Part shown: piece by piece, positions 16,711-25,145 of the stretch
Layout of the letters: each line of letters starts with the position of its first letter
Numbering within the stretch: position 1 is the first letter of the stretch
Origin: Streptomyces sp. 1331.2
GTDB lineage: Bacteria; Actinomycetota; Actinomycetes; Streptomycetales; Streptomycetaceae
Reading direction: 5' to 3'
Assembly (NCBI RefSeq): GCF_900199205.1
Contig: NZ_OBMJ01000001.1
Span: 1,860,001-1,924,000, forward strand
DNA: 64,000 bases
The notes under the pieces: generated by a model
Seen by the model: the letters and a program-made list of their open reading frames with translations, nothing else
Told to the model about the DNA's origin: nothing
Databases searched by the model: none
Program-made: the position numbers and the translations under genes

Positions 16711-17993
16711 GCCGCCGGGCGGACCGCCTCGTCCTCGATGTGCCGGGCCAGCGCGGCCCGCAGGCCGAACAACATCTGCGGGACCAGCAGCAGCGCGAGG
16801 AAGCCCAGCGGCCAGTACCACTCGCCGGTGACCTGGTAGATCCGGCCGATCAGGATCGGACCGGGGATGGAGATCAGGTAGCCGACGCCCTGGGCGAAGG
16901 CCGACAGCTGGGCCACCCCGCCCGCCGTCCGGGCGCGCAGCCCGATCATCGTCAGCACCAGCGGGAAGGCGCAGTTGGACAGGCCCACCAGGGCCGCCCA
17001 GACCCACGGCGCACCGGCCGGGGCCAGCGCCAGCCCGACGTACCCGGCGATCCCGCAGGAGGCCAGCACCACCACGAACAGCCGCTGGTCGCCGCGGCGG
17101 GCGGCCAGGTTGGGCAGCACGAAGGAGACCGGCACGCCGATCACCATGGTCACCGCGAGCAGCAACCCGGAGGTGCCCTTGTCGATGCCGGCGTCCTGGA
17201 AGATCTTCGGCAGCCAGCCCATCACCACGTACGCGCCGGTCGCCTGCAGGCCGAAGAAGCAGGCCAGCGCCCAGGCCGTACGGCTGCGGGCAATCGGCAG
17301 CTTCGCCGGGGTCGCGGCCCCGCCCGCCCGCTCGCCGCGCTCGCGCCTGGCGATCAGCACCGGCAGCCAGAGCGCCAGAGCGAGCGCGCCGAGCGCGGCC
17401 CAGATGCCCAGGCCGTAGCGCCAGTCGCCGCCGAGGGAGCTGGTCAGCGGCACGGTGACGGCGGCGGCCAGCGCGGTGCCGGCGGACAGCGCCATCGAGT
17501 AGAGGCCGATCATCGGCCCGACCTTCTCCGGGAAGTACCGCTTGATCACCACCGGGATCAGCACGTTGGAGACGGCCACGCCGGCCAGCGCGAGCGCGGT
17601 CAGCAGCAGGAAGACCGCGGTGCCGCCGGCGAAGGAGCGGGCCAGCACGCCGGCGGTGATCGCGCCCATGCCGGCGGTGATCACCGCGATCGGGCCGATC
17701 CGCCGGGCCATGGTGGGCGCGGCGAAGCCGAACAGGCCGAAGCAGAGCGAGGGTACGGCGGTGAGCAGCCCGGCGAGGGTGGGGTTCATCCCGAGGTCGG
17801 CGCGGACCTGGTCGAGCAGCGGTCCGAGGCTGGTGACCACGGGACGCAGGTTGAAGGCGGCGGCGGCGATCGCGACGGCGAACAGCCAGACCGAGTACCT
17901 GGCGGAGGGGGTGGAAGGGGCGGGTCCGGCGGGCCGCTCGGTCTGCGGCCGGGCGTCGTTCCGCCGGGGAACGGTGGTGTCTGCTGCGGGCAT
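16698..17993 (-). CDS. MFS transporter, CynX/NimT family
   Basis: Membrane transporter of 431 residues with about 12 helices. It starts with a charged cytoplasmic tail and first helix YSVWLFAVAIAAAAFNLRPVV, whose FNLRP motif is typical of the CynX/NimT (cyanate, 2-nitroimidazole) branch. Substrate cannot be assigned. ATG 17993 has TATGAT ending 7 bases upstream and no ribosome site, so leaderless expression is likely; ATG 18002 is the alternative. The divergent gntR-type gene and an inverted repeat overlapping the TATGAT box suggest repression by that regulator. The extreme 3' end is caught in a 34-bp tandem duplication. Confidence 0.9.
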   Translation of the reverse strand: MPAADTTVPRRNDARPQTERPAGPAPSTPSARYSVWLFAVAIAAAAFNLRPVVTSLGPLLDQVRADLGMNPTLAGLLTAVPSLCFGLFGFAAPTMARRIGPIAVITAGMGAITAGVLARSFAGGTAVFLLLTALALAGVAVSNVLIPVVIKRYFPEKVGPMIGLYSMALSAGTALAAAVTVPLTSSLGGDWRYGLGIWAALGALALALWLPVLIARRERGERAGGAATPAKLPIARSRTAWALACFFGLQATGAYVVMGWLPKIFQDAGIDKGTSGLLLAVTMVIGVPVSFVLPNLAARRGDQRLFVVVLASCGIAGYVGLALAPAGAPWVWAALVGLSNCAFPLVLTMIGLRARTAGGVAQLSAFAQGVGYLISIPGPILIGRIYQVTGEWYWPLGFLALLLVPQMLFGLRAALARHIEDEAVRPAAVKG

Positions 17994-17999
17994 ACGGGC

Positions 18000-18014
18000 C
18001 ATCATAGAATGATG
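18000..18014. promoter_or_regulatory. Inverted repeat over the MFS promoter, candidate GntR operator
   Basis: CATCAT-AGA-ATGATG, perfect 6+6 repeat. The -10 hexamer TATGAT of the MFS gene (minus strand, 18001-18006) is inside it, so any protein bound here would block that promoter. The divergent FadR-type gene is the obvious candidate repressor. Confidence 0.5.
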
Positions 18015-18117
18015 GGATGAATTGATGCACCTCGGAATTGGCATGATGTGCCGACCGTTCATCCACCGGCCACCTCCCACCCAGGCCCCACCCGAGCCGT
18101 AGCCGCAAGGAGTCCCC

Positions 18118-18873
18118 GTGGCGCTGTCCTCGCCGAGGCGCACCCCGCTGTCCGACCAGGTGATCGCGCAGCTGCGTGCCCAGATCACGTCCGGGGAGTG
18201 GCCGGTAGGCTCCCGCATCCCCACCGAGGCCGCCCTGGTCGAGCAGCTGGGCGTCGCCCGAAACACCGTCCGCGAGGCCGTCCGCGCCCTCGCGCACAAC
18301 GGCCTGCTCGACATCCGGCAGGGCTCCGGCACGTACGTCCTGGCCACCAGCGAGCTCGCCGGAGTGATGCACCGCCGCTTCGCCGACGCCGACCAGGCGC
18401 AGGTCGCCGAGCTGCGGGCGGCGCTGGAGACCTCCGCGGCGGGCCTTGCCGCCCAGCGCCGCACCGAACGCGACCTAGAGCTGCTGGACGGCGCCCTGGC
18501 CCGCCGGGAGGCCGCCTGGCGCTCCGGCGAGGCCGAGGACTTCATCCAGGCCGACGCCGCCTTCCACCAGGCCGTGGTGGCCGCCGCCCACAACGACGTG
18601 CTGCTCGCCGTCTACGCCGACCTCGGCGAGGTCACCCGCGCACACCTGCGGCACGACGTCGGCCCGGAGCTGATCGCCGAGCGCTACATCGGCCACGACA
18701 CCATCCTGGACGCCATCCGGGCCGGCGACGCCCAGCGCGCCTCGATCGAGGCCGGCCGCGCCATCGGCGCCTGCGGGACGGCCGAGGCGGCGGCCCAGGT
18801 GGCCCTGGCCGCCCAGGCGGCAGCCGACGCGGCGACCCAGGCAGCCCAGGCGCTCCGGACGCCCCAGGCGTAG
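18118..18873 (+). CDS. FadR/GntR-family transcriptional regulator (FCD)
   Basis: DNA-binding regulator of 251 residues. Winged HTH of the GntR class at about 8-75 (SDQVIAQLRAQITSGEWPVG, RIPTEAALVEQLGVARNTVR, GLLDIRQGSGTYV), followed by an all-helical FCD ligand-binding domain (about 95-215) with the expected acidic/histidine residues (FHQAVV, HDTILDAI). The last ~30 residues are an Ala/Gln-rich tail (AAQVALAAQAAADAATQAAQ) ending in a tandem duplication. GTG 18118 follows AAGGAG by 5 bases. It probably represses the divergent MFS transporter gene through the repeat at 18000-18014. Confidence 0.9.
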   Translation: MALSSPRRTPLSDQVIAQLRAQITSGEWPVGSRIPTEAALVEQLGVARNTVREAVRALAHNGLLDIRQGSGTYVLATSELAGVMHRRFADADQAQVAELRAALETSAAGLAAQRRTERDLELLDGALARREAAWRSGEAEDFIQADAAFHQAVVAAAHNDVLLAVYADLGEVTRAHLRHDVGPELIAERYIGHDTILDAIRAGDAQRASIEAGRAIGACGTAEAAAQVALAAQAAADAATQAAQALRTPQA

Positions 18874-18907
18874 ACCCAGGCGCCCCGGGCGTAGACCCAG
18901 GCGCCCC
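18867..18907. repeat. Tandem duplication spanning the gntR stop codon
   Basis: GGCGTAGACCCAGGCGCCCC occurs at 18867-18886 and again at 18888-18907. The TAG stop of the regulator gene (18871-18873) is inside the first copy and repeated in the second. Confidence 0.85.
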
Positions 18908-18933
18908 GACCCCGTCCCCCGCCCCGAACACGA

Positions 18934-18983
18934 CGTACGCCGCTGCCCGGCACCCCACGAGGGGTACCGGGCAGCGGCGTACG
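18934..18983. terminator. Bidirectional hairpin between gntR-type gene and fabI
   Basis: Arms CGTACGCCGCTGCCCGG and CCGGGCAGCGGCGTACG (17 bp) with a further CCCC/GGGG pairing inside the loop. It lies between convergent genes. Confidence 0.85.
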
Positions 18984-18997
18984 GGCGGAGCGGAGCG

Positions 18998-19765
18998 TCA
19001 GGCGCCGATGGCGTGCAGACCGCCGTCGACGTGGATGATCTCGCCGGTGGTCTTCGGGAACCAGTCCGACAGCAGCGCGACGATGCCGCGGCCGGCCGGC
19101 TCCGGGTCGCTCAGGTCCCACTTCAGCGGGGAGCGGTGGTTCCAGGTGTCGGCCAGGTCGCCGAAGCCCGGGATGGACTTGGCGGCCATCGAGCCGATCG
19201 GGCCGGCCGAGATCAGGTTGCAGCGGATGTCCCGCTCGCCCAGGTAGCGCGCCAGGTAGCGGTTGGTCGACTCCAGGGCGGCCTTGGCCGGGCCCATCCA
19301 GTCGTACTGCGGCCAGGCGTACTGCGCGTCGAAGGTCAGGCCGACGACCGAGCCGCCGTCCTGCATCAGCGGCAGCAGCGCCATGGTCAGCGACTTCAGC
19401 GAGAACGCCGAGACGTTCATCGCGGTGGCCACCGACTCCCACGGGGTGTTCAGGAAGTTGCCGCCCAGGGCGTCCTGCGGGGCGAAGCCGATCGAGTGGA
19501 CGATGCCGTCCAGGGTCGGCAGGTGCTCGCGGACCTGGTCGGCGATGCCCGCCAGGTCCTCCTCGCTGGAGACGTCCAGCGACAGGACCTTGACCGGCTT
19601 CGGCAGCTTCTTGGCGATCCGCTCGGTCAGGCTCGGGCGCGGGAAGGCGGTGAGGATGATCTCCGCGCCCTGCTCCTGCGCGAGCTTCGCGGTGTGGAAG
19701 GCGATGGAGGACTCCATCAGCACACCGGTGATCAGGATCCGCTTGCCTTCGAGGATTCCACTCAT
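18998..19765 (-). CDS. fabI: Enoyl-ACP reductase (NADH), FabI/InhA type
   Basis: Reduces trans-2-enoyl-ACP in type II fatty acid synthesis. The 255-residue SDR-fold product starts MSGILEGKRILITGVL and has the FabI-type active site: Y in AQYAWPQYDWMGPAKAALES with the catalytic Y and K six residues apart (YDWMGPAK), and the substrate-loop region SAGPIGSMAAKSIPGF. The start lies only 2 bases after the fabG stop on the same strand and has no ribosome site of its own, so it should be translationally coupled to fabG. The fabG-fabI order is conserved in actinobacteria. Confidence 0.95.
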   Translation of the reverse strand: MSGILEGKRILITGVLMESSIAFHTAKLAQEQGAEIILTAFPRPSLTERIAKKLPKPVKVLSLDVSSEEDLAGIADQVREHLPTLDGIVHSIGFAPQDALGGNFLNTPWESVATAMNVSAFSLKSLTMALLPLMQDGGSVVGLTFDAQYAWPQYDWMGPAKAALESTNRYLARYLGERDIRCNLISAGPIGSMAAKSIPGFGDLADTWNHRSPLKWDLSDPEPAGRGIVALLSDWFPKTTGEIIHVDGGLHAIGA

Positions 19766-19767
19766 GT

Positions 19768-20487
19768 TCAGTGACCCATGCCCAATCCGCCGTCGACGGG
19801 AATGACGGCTCCGGTGATGTACGCGGCCTCGTCCGACCCGAGGAACCGCACGGTGGAGGCGACCTCGGCGGGCGCCGCGTACCGGCCGAGCGGCACGTCC
19901 GCAACGATCTGCGCGCGGCGCTCATCGGTGAGCACGGCGGTCATGTCGGTGTCGACGAAGCCGGGCGCGACCACGTTGACGGTGATGTTGCGCGGGCCGA
20001 GTTCGCGCGCCAGCGACCGGGCGAAGCCCACCAGGCCGGCCTTGGAGGCGGCGTAGTTGGACTGGCCCGGCGAGCCGGACAGGCCCACCACGGAGGAGAT
20101 CAGCACGACGCGGCCCTTCCGGGCGCGCATCATCAGCTTCGACGCGCGCTTGACCACCCGGAAGGTGCCGGTCAGGTTGGTGTCCACGACGGAGGTGAAG
20201 TCCTCCTCCGACATGCGCAGCAGCAGGGTGTCGTTGGTGATGCCCGCATTGGCGACCAGCACCTCGACCGCGCCGTGCTTCTGCTCGATCTCGGTGAAGG
20301 CGGCGTCGACCTGCGCGGCGTCCGTGATGTCACAGCGGACGGCGAGGACGTCGTACTTCGCCAGGGCCTCGGGCACCTCGCCCGAGCGGCTGGTGATGGC
20401 CACCTTGTCGCCCGCCTCGGCGAAGGCCTGGGCGATCGCGAGGCCGATGCCCCGGTTTCCTCCGGTGACGAGAACCGAGCGGCTCAA
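19768..20487 (-). CDS. fabG: 3-oxoacyl-ACP reductase FabG
   Basis: NADPH-dependent reduction of 3-oxoacyl-ACP in the fatty acid elongation cycle. The 239-residue SDR has TGGNRGIG (8-15), NAG in VANAGITND, catalytic SSVVGLSGSPGQSNYAASK (S, Y and K in order) and the C-terminal PVDGGLGMGH. The start is a rare TTG at 20487 with GAGAGGTGG 6 bases upstream. It is first in the fabG-fabI pair; a TAGCGT hexamer at 20542-20547 is a reasonable -10 box, giving a leader of about 48 bases. Confidence 0.95.
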   Translation of the reverse strand: MSRSVLVTGGNRGIGLAIAQAFAEAGDKVAITSRSGEVPEALAKYDVLAVRCDITDAAQVDAAFTEIEQKHGAVEVLVANAGITNDTLLLRMSEEDFTSVVDTNLTGTFRVVKRASKLMMRARKGRVVLISSVVGLSGSPGQSNYAASKAGLVGFARSLARELGPRNITVNVVAPGFVDTDMTAVLTDERRAQIVADVPLGRYAAPAEVASTVRFLGSDEAAYITGAVIPVDGGLGMGH

Positions 20488-20806
20488 CGATCCACCTCTC
20501 TCCGTGTGTGAGCGCGTACGTCGGAATGCGTACGCAGTGTGACGCTATCGGGCGGTCGGCGGTGGCGGCGCATCGGTCTCCCACAGCGCCGCACCTAAGG
20601 AACTGTCGCAATCCGACAATCCGCGCCCGCCGCCCCGCCGGGGCCCGGGACAGCGCCGCAGGCCCGGGCAGTGACTCGATCGGGGCGACTGTACGGGAAC
20701 AACACGGGCGGGTGCGCCCGTTGCCCCCCGTGGGTAGGGACCGGCCCGGGACCTGCCGTACCGTTCACCCGACCCGTCCCGGCGAACGACGAAGGCAGAG
20801 CAGCGG
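20488..20806. other. Divergent fabG / MBL-fold gene region
   Basis: 319 bases without a gene. It holds a likely fabG -10 (TAGCGT, minus strand, 20542-20547), an inverted repeat TGTCG-CAATC-CGACA at 20604-20618, a 7-bp hairpin at 20704-20721 (ACGGGCG / CGCCCGT) and TACCGT at 20759-20764, a plausible -10 for the plus-strand gene. Which of the repeats is regulatory is not known. Confidence 0.45.
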
Positions 20807-21952
20807 ATGACCAAGGCACGGCCCGGGGGCACCCCCCGACGCGGACGACTGCTGGCCCTCGCCTCCCTGGCGGCCGGCCTGGGCACGGCCGGCTGGGCAC
20901 TGCGCGACCTGCCGGCGGCGTTCGGGCGGCGGCCGGACGGCGAGCGCGAGGAGCGGGTGCGCAACTCCCCGCAGTACCGCGACGGCGTCTTCCACAACGC
21001 GCCCTCCACGCTCGCCCGCAGCGCCGGGGCGCCCGGCTTCGACGGCGCCACCGCGCGCCGGATGCTCTTCGAGCGTGAGGGCCGCGTCCCGGCCCACCCG
21101 GTGCCGACCGTCCGCCCGGCCACCCCGCCGGGGCCGCCCGCCGAGGGCGTGGAGATCACCTGGTACGGCCACGCCTCCGCGCTGGTGGAGATCGAGGGCT
21201 TCCGGGTGCTGCTCGACCCGATCTGGAGCGAGCGCTGCTCCCCGTCCGCGCACATCGGCCCCAAGCGGCTGCACCCGGTGCCGGTCGAGCTGGAGGAGCT
21301 GCCGCCGGTCGACGCCGTACTGATCTCGCACGACCACTACGACCACCTGGACATGGCGACGGTCAAGCGCCTGGTGCGCAGCCAGTCCGCGCCCTTCGCG
21401 GTGCCGCTCGGCATCGGCGCCCACCTGCGCCGCTGGGGCGTCCCGGAGCACCGGATCATCGAGCTGGACTGGGACGAGACCTGCAACCTGGGCGAGCTGG
21501 TGCTCACCCTGACCTCCGCGCACCACTTCTCCGGCCGCGGCCTGACCCGCAACACCACCCTGTGGGGCTCCTGGGTGATCGCCGGCCCGAACCGCAGGGT
21601 CTTCTACACCGGCGACTCCGGCTACTTCGAGGGCTACGCCCGGATCGGCGAGCAGCACGGCCCGTTCGACGCCGCGCTGGTCCAGATCGGCGCCTACGAC
21701 GAGGCCTGGGCGGACATCCACATGACCCCGGAGGACGCCGTCCTCGCGCACCGGGACCTCACCGCCGGCCTGCTGGTGCCCGTCCACTGGTGCACCTTCA
21801 ACCTCGGCCTGCACCGCTGGGCCGAGCCGATCGAGCGGCTGGTGACGGAGGCGAAGGAGCACGCCGTCCCGCTGGCCGTGCCGCGCCCCGGCGAGCGGGT
21901 GGACGTCGACAACCCGCCGGAGCTCGACAGCTGGTGGGAGTCCGTCGGCTGA
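20807..21952 (+). CDS. MBL-fold metallohydrolase (UlaG/NAPE-PLD-like)
   Basis: Metal-dependent hydrolase of 381 residues, probably membrane-anchored or exported: the N-terminus is basic (PRRGR) followed by a hydrophobic stretch LLALASLAAGLGTAGWAL. The metallo-beta-lactamase fold begins near residue 115 (ITWYGHASALVEIEGFRVLLD) and has the metal motif HDHYDH at 175-180, then TSAHHFSGRG, TGDSGYF and PVHWCTFNL as later ligands. The WYGHAS start and HHFSGRG segment are typical of the NAPE-PLD/UlaG-like branch; the substrate is not predictable. ATG 20807 has only a weak ribosome site (GAAGG). Confidence 0.88.
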   Translation: MTKARPGGTPRRGRLLALASLAAGLGTAGWALRDLPAAFGRRPDGEREERVRNSPQYRDGVFHNAPSTLARSAGAPGFDGATARRMLFEREGRVPAHPVPTVRPATPPGPPAEGVEITWYGHASALVEIEGFRVLLDPIWSERCSPSAHIGPKRLHPVPVELEELPPVDAVLISHDHYDHLDMATVKRLVRSQSAPFAVPLGIGAHLRRWGVPEHRIIELDWDETCNLGELVLTLTSAHHFSGRGLTRNTTLWGSWVIAGPNRRVFYTGDSGYFEGYARIGEQHGPFDAALVQIGAYDEAWADIHMTPEDAVLAHRDLTAGLLVPVHWCTFNLGLHRWAEPIERLVTEAKEHAVPLAVPRPGERVDVDNPPELDSWWESVG

Positions 21953-22100
21953 CGCCCCCTCCCGAAGGCCGGCCGGCGCGCCGCCCGGCCGTGAGCCAGT
22001 GCCCCGGCGCGCCCGCGCCGACCTGGCGCCGGGCCTGGCCGAAACCGCAGCGCACCGGTCGAAATGCGCTGGCCGGAAAGCCGGTGGACGGGAAATGATG

Positions 22101-22130
22101 CGGTGTGGCTGCCCCTGTGGCACCACACCG
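22101..22130. other. Leader hairpin before tldD
   Basis: CGGTGTGG and CCACACCG form an 8-bp perfect stem with a 14-base loop, ending 27 bases before the tldD start. It may end the upstream transcript or sit in the tldD leader. Confidence 0.4.
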
Positions 22131-22156
22131 TCACCCTCCGCGACCTGGGAGCCCGA

Positions 22157-23719
22157 TTGCCTCCGATCCTTCCGGCCGACCGCGCCGGCGCCGCGCCCGG
22201 GCGCGCCGTCGACCCGCTGTTCCTCGCCCTGCCGCTGCACACCCTCGCCGACGCCGCCCTCGCCCGGGCCCGCGAACTCGGCGCGAGCCACGCCGACTTC
22301 CGCCTGGAGCGGATCCGCAGCGCCTCCTGGCGGCTGCGCGACGCCCGCCCGGCCGGCACCTCCGACAGCGTGCAACTCGGCTTCGCCGTGCGGGTGCTGC
22401 TGGACGGCGCCTGGGGCTTCGCCGCCGGTGTCGACCTCGACCCCGGCACGGCGGCCCGGGTCGCCGAGCAGGCCGTCGCGGTGGCCCGGCTCTCCGGCGG
22501 GATCAGCCGGGCGGCCGGCTCCGCCGAGCGGGTCGAGCTGGCCGAGGAGCCGGTCCACCGGGACGTCACCTGGGTCTCCTCGTACGAGGTCAACCCGTTC
22601 GAGGTGCCGGACGCCGAGAAGACGGCGCTGCTCGCCGAGCGCAGCGCCCGACTGCTGGCCGCCGAGGGCGTCTCGCACGTCCAGGCGGCGCTGCAGACGG
22701 TCCAGGAGAACAAGTTCTACGCGGACACCGCAGGCACGGTGACGACCCAGCAGCGGATCCGGCTGGAGTCCAAGCTGGAGGCCACCTCGGTCGACGAGCG
22801 CACCGGTGCCTTCGACTCGATGCGCACCCTGGCCCCGCCGGTCGGCCGTGGCTACGAGTACCTGACCGGTACCGAGTGGGACTGGGACGCGGAGCTCGCC
22901 GAACTGCCCGCCCTGCTGGCCGAGAAGATGAAGGCGCCGAGCGTCCGGGCCGGCCGCTACGACCTGGTGATCGACCCGTCCAACCTCTGGCTGACCATCC
23001 ACGAGTCGATCGGCCACGCCACCGAGCTGGACCGCGCGCTCGGCTACGAGGCCGCCTACGCCGGCACCTCCTTCGCCACCTTCGACCGGCTCGGCTCCCT
23101 CAGGTACGGCTCGGAGCTGATGCACGTCACCGGCGACCGCACCGCCGAGCACGGCCTGTCCACCATCGGATACGACGACGAGGGCGTCGCCACCCAGTCC
23201 TGGGACCTGATCCGCGACGGCGTCCTGGTCGGCTACCAACTCGACCGCGGCATGGCCAAGTTGAAGGGCTTCGAGCGCTCCAACGGCTGCGCCTTCGCGG
23301 ACTCCCCCGCGCACGTCCCGGTGCAGCGGATGGCCAACGTCTCGCTGCAGCCCGCCGCCGACGGCCCGGACACCCAGGGCCTGTTCGCCGGAGTGGAGAA
23401 CGGCCTGTACATCGTCGGCGACCGCTCCTGGTCGATCGACATGCAGCGCTACAACTTCCAGTTCACCGGCCAGCGGGCCTACGCCATCAAGAACGGCGAA
23501 CTCGCGGGCCAGGTCAAGGACTTCGCCTACCAGGCCACCACCACCGACTTCTGGGGCTCGATGGCCGCGGTCGGCGGCCCGCAGACGTACGTGCTCGGCG
23601 GCGCCTTCAACTGCGGCAAGGCGCAGCCCGGCCAGATCGCGGCGGTCAGCCACGGCTGTCCGTCGGCGCTGTTCCGCAACGTCAACGTGCTCAACACCCA
23701 GCAGGAGGCGGGTCACTGA
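22157..23719 (+). CDS. tldD: TldD metalloprotease-type subunit
   Basis: Catalytic subunit of the TldD/TldE system, which in enterobacteria cleaves unfolded peptides and matures microcin B17 and antitoxin CcdA. The 520-residue product contains the zinc motif HESIGHATE (H282, E283, H287), the usual GGPQTYVLGGAFNCGKAQPG and the C-terminal HGCPSALF. I chose TTG 22157 (PPILPADRAGAAPG) because GGGAG lies 5 bases upstream; the earlier ATG 22064 would add 31 residues not expected in the family, and a start near VDPLFLALPL is also possible. It overlaps tldE by one base. The substrate in this organism is unknown. Confidence 0.92.
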   Translation: MPPILPADRAGAAPGRAVDPLFLALPLHTLADAALARARELGASHADFRLERIRSASWRLRDARPAGTSDSVQLGFAVRVLLDGAWGFAAGVDLDPGTAARVAEQAVAVARLSGGISRAAGSAERVELAEEPVHRDVTWVSSYEVNPFEVPDAEKTALLAERSARLLAAEGVSHVQAALQTVQENKFYADTAGTVTTQQRIRLESKLEATSVDERTGAFDSMRTLAPPVGRGYEYLTGTEWDWDAELAELPALLAEKMKAPSVRAGRYDLVIDPSNLWLTIHESIGHATELDRALGYEAAYAGTSFATFDRLGSLRYGSELMHVTGDRTAEHGLSTIGYDDEGVATQSWDLIRDGVLVGYQLDRGMAKLKGFERSNGCAFADSPAHVPVQRMANVSLQPAADGPDTQGLFAGVENGLYIVGDRSWSIDMQRYNFQFTGQRAYAIKNGELAGQVKDFAYQATTTDFWGSMAAVGGPQTYVLGGAFNCGKAQPGQIAAVSHGCPSALFRNVNVLNTQQEAGH

Positions 23720-25116
23720 TGGCCGCGATGCAGCCCCACGAACTCGTCGAGCTGGCGCTCGGCCTCTCCCGCGCCGACGGCTGCGTGGTGATCGCCGACG
23801 AGGAGTCCACCGCCAACCTGCGCTGGGCGGCCAACGCCCTGACCACCAACGGCGTCACCCGCGGCCGCCGGCTGACCGTGATCGCCACCGTGGCCGGCGC
23901 CGATGGCACCGCCTCCGGCGTGGTCTCCCGCGAGGCCGTCACGCCGGAGGAGGTGGAGTCCCTGGTGCGCGCCGCCGAGGAGGCCGCCCGCGCGGCCGGC
24001 CCGGCCGAGGACGCCCAGCCCCTGGTCGCCGACCGGCCGCCGTCCCCGGACTTCACCCGGCCGCCCGCGCAGACCTCGATCGAGGTGTTCGAGGCCTTCG
24101 GTCCGGCCCTCGGCGAGGCCTTCGCCCGCGCCGCCGCGCAGGGCGAGCTGCTGTACGGCTTCGCCCGGCACGAGCTCGTCACCAGCTACCTGGGCAGCTC
24201 CACCGGCCTGCGGCTGCGCCACGACCAGCCGACCGGCATGGTCGAGATCAACGCCAAGACCGCCGACCTGTCCGGTTCTGCCTGGGTCGGCGCCGCCACC
24301 CGGGACTTCACCGACATCGACCTCCCGGCCCTGCACACCGAGCTGACCAAGCGCCTCGGCTGGGGCGCCCGCAAGGTGGACCTGCCGGCCGGCCGCTACG
24401 AGACGCTGCTGCCGCCCTCGGCCGTCGCCGACCTGCTGATCTGCCTCAACTGGGCCTCCGGCGGCCGGGACGCCCACGAGGGCCGGACGGTCTTCTCCAA
24501 GCCCGGCGGCGGCACCCGGGTCGGCGACAAGCTCAGCGGCCTGCCGCTGACGCTGCGCTCCGACCCGTACGAGCCCGACCTGCAGGCCGCGCCGTTCGTC
24601 CTGGCGCACTCCAGCGGCGGGGACGTCTCGGTCTTCGACAACGGCCAGCCGGTCGCCGCCACCGAGTGGATCCGCGAGGGCGTGCTGCACGAGCTGATCA
24701 CCAGCCGCCACGCGGCCGGCCTCACCGGCCTCCCGGTGCGCCCGGCCATCGACAACCTGGTGCTGGAGACGGCCGAGCAGGAGTCGGCGCCGACGCTGGA
24801 CGAGATGATCGCCCGCACCGAACGCGGCCTGCTGCTCACCTGCCTCTGGTACATCCGCGAGGTGGACCCGGCGACGCTGCTGCTCACCGGCCTCACCCGG
24901 GACGGCGTCTACCTGGTGGAGAACGGCGAGGTCGTCGGCGCGGTCAACAACTTCCGGTTCAACGAGTCCCCGGTCGACCTGCTCGGCCGGATCACCGAGG
25001 TGGGCCGCACCGAACGCTGCCTGCCCCGCGAGTGGAACGACTACTTCACCCGCACCGCGATGCCACCCGTGCGTGTCGCGGACTTCAACATGAGTTCGGT
25101 CAGCCAGGCCTCTTAG
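23719..25116 (+). CDS. tldE: TldE/PmbA-type partner subunit
   Basis: Partner of TldD, needed for the heterodimeric protease. The 465-residue product has the TldE fold without the HExxxH zinc motif. Recognisable parts are the N-terminal segment TLRWAANALTTNG-like (NLRWAANALTTNGVTRGRR), YLGSSTGLRLRHDQPTGMVE, the SGGRDAHEG loop and the C-terminal VNNFRFNESPVDLLGRI. ATG 23719 overlaps the TGA of tldD in the tetranucleotide TGATG, so translation is coupled. The next gene, kptA, starts 29 bases downstream on the same strand and may be co-transcribed. Confidence 0.92.
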   Translation: MAAMQPHELVELALGLSRADGCVVIADEESTANLRWAANALTTNGVTRGRRLTVIATVAGADGTASGVVSREAVTPEEVESLVRAAEEAARAAGPAEDAQPLVADRPPSPDFTRPPAQTSIEVFEAFGPALGEAFARAAAQGELLYGFARHELVTSYLGSSTGLRLRHDQPTGMVEINAKTADLSGSAWVGAATRDFTDIDLPALHTELTKRLGWGARKVDLPAGRYETLLPPSAVADLLICLNWASGGRDAHEGRTVFSKPGGGTRVGDKLSGLPLTLRSDPYEPDLQAAPFVLAHSSGGDVSVFDNGQPVAATEWIREGVLHELITSRHAAGLTGLPVRPAIDNLVLETAEQESAPTLDEMIARTERGLLLTCLWYIREVDPATLLLTGLTRDGVYLVENGEVVGAVNNFRFNESPVDLLGRITEVGRTERCLPREWNDYFTRTAMPPVRVADFNMSSVSQAS

Positions 25117-25145
25117 CCGCTGACCCACGGGGGGATACGAGAGAC

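Noticed and set aside
20765..23716. Minus-strand open frame of about 980 codons
   Set aside because: It is antisense to the MBL-fold and tldD genes, which carry intact catalytic motifs.
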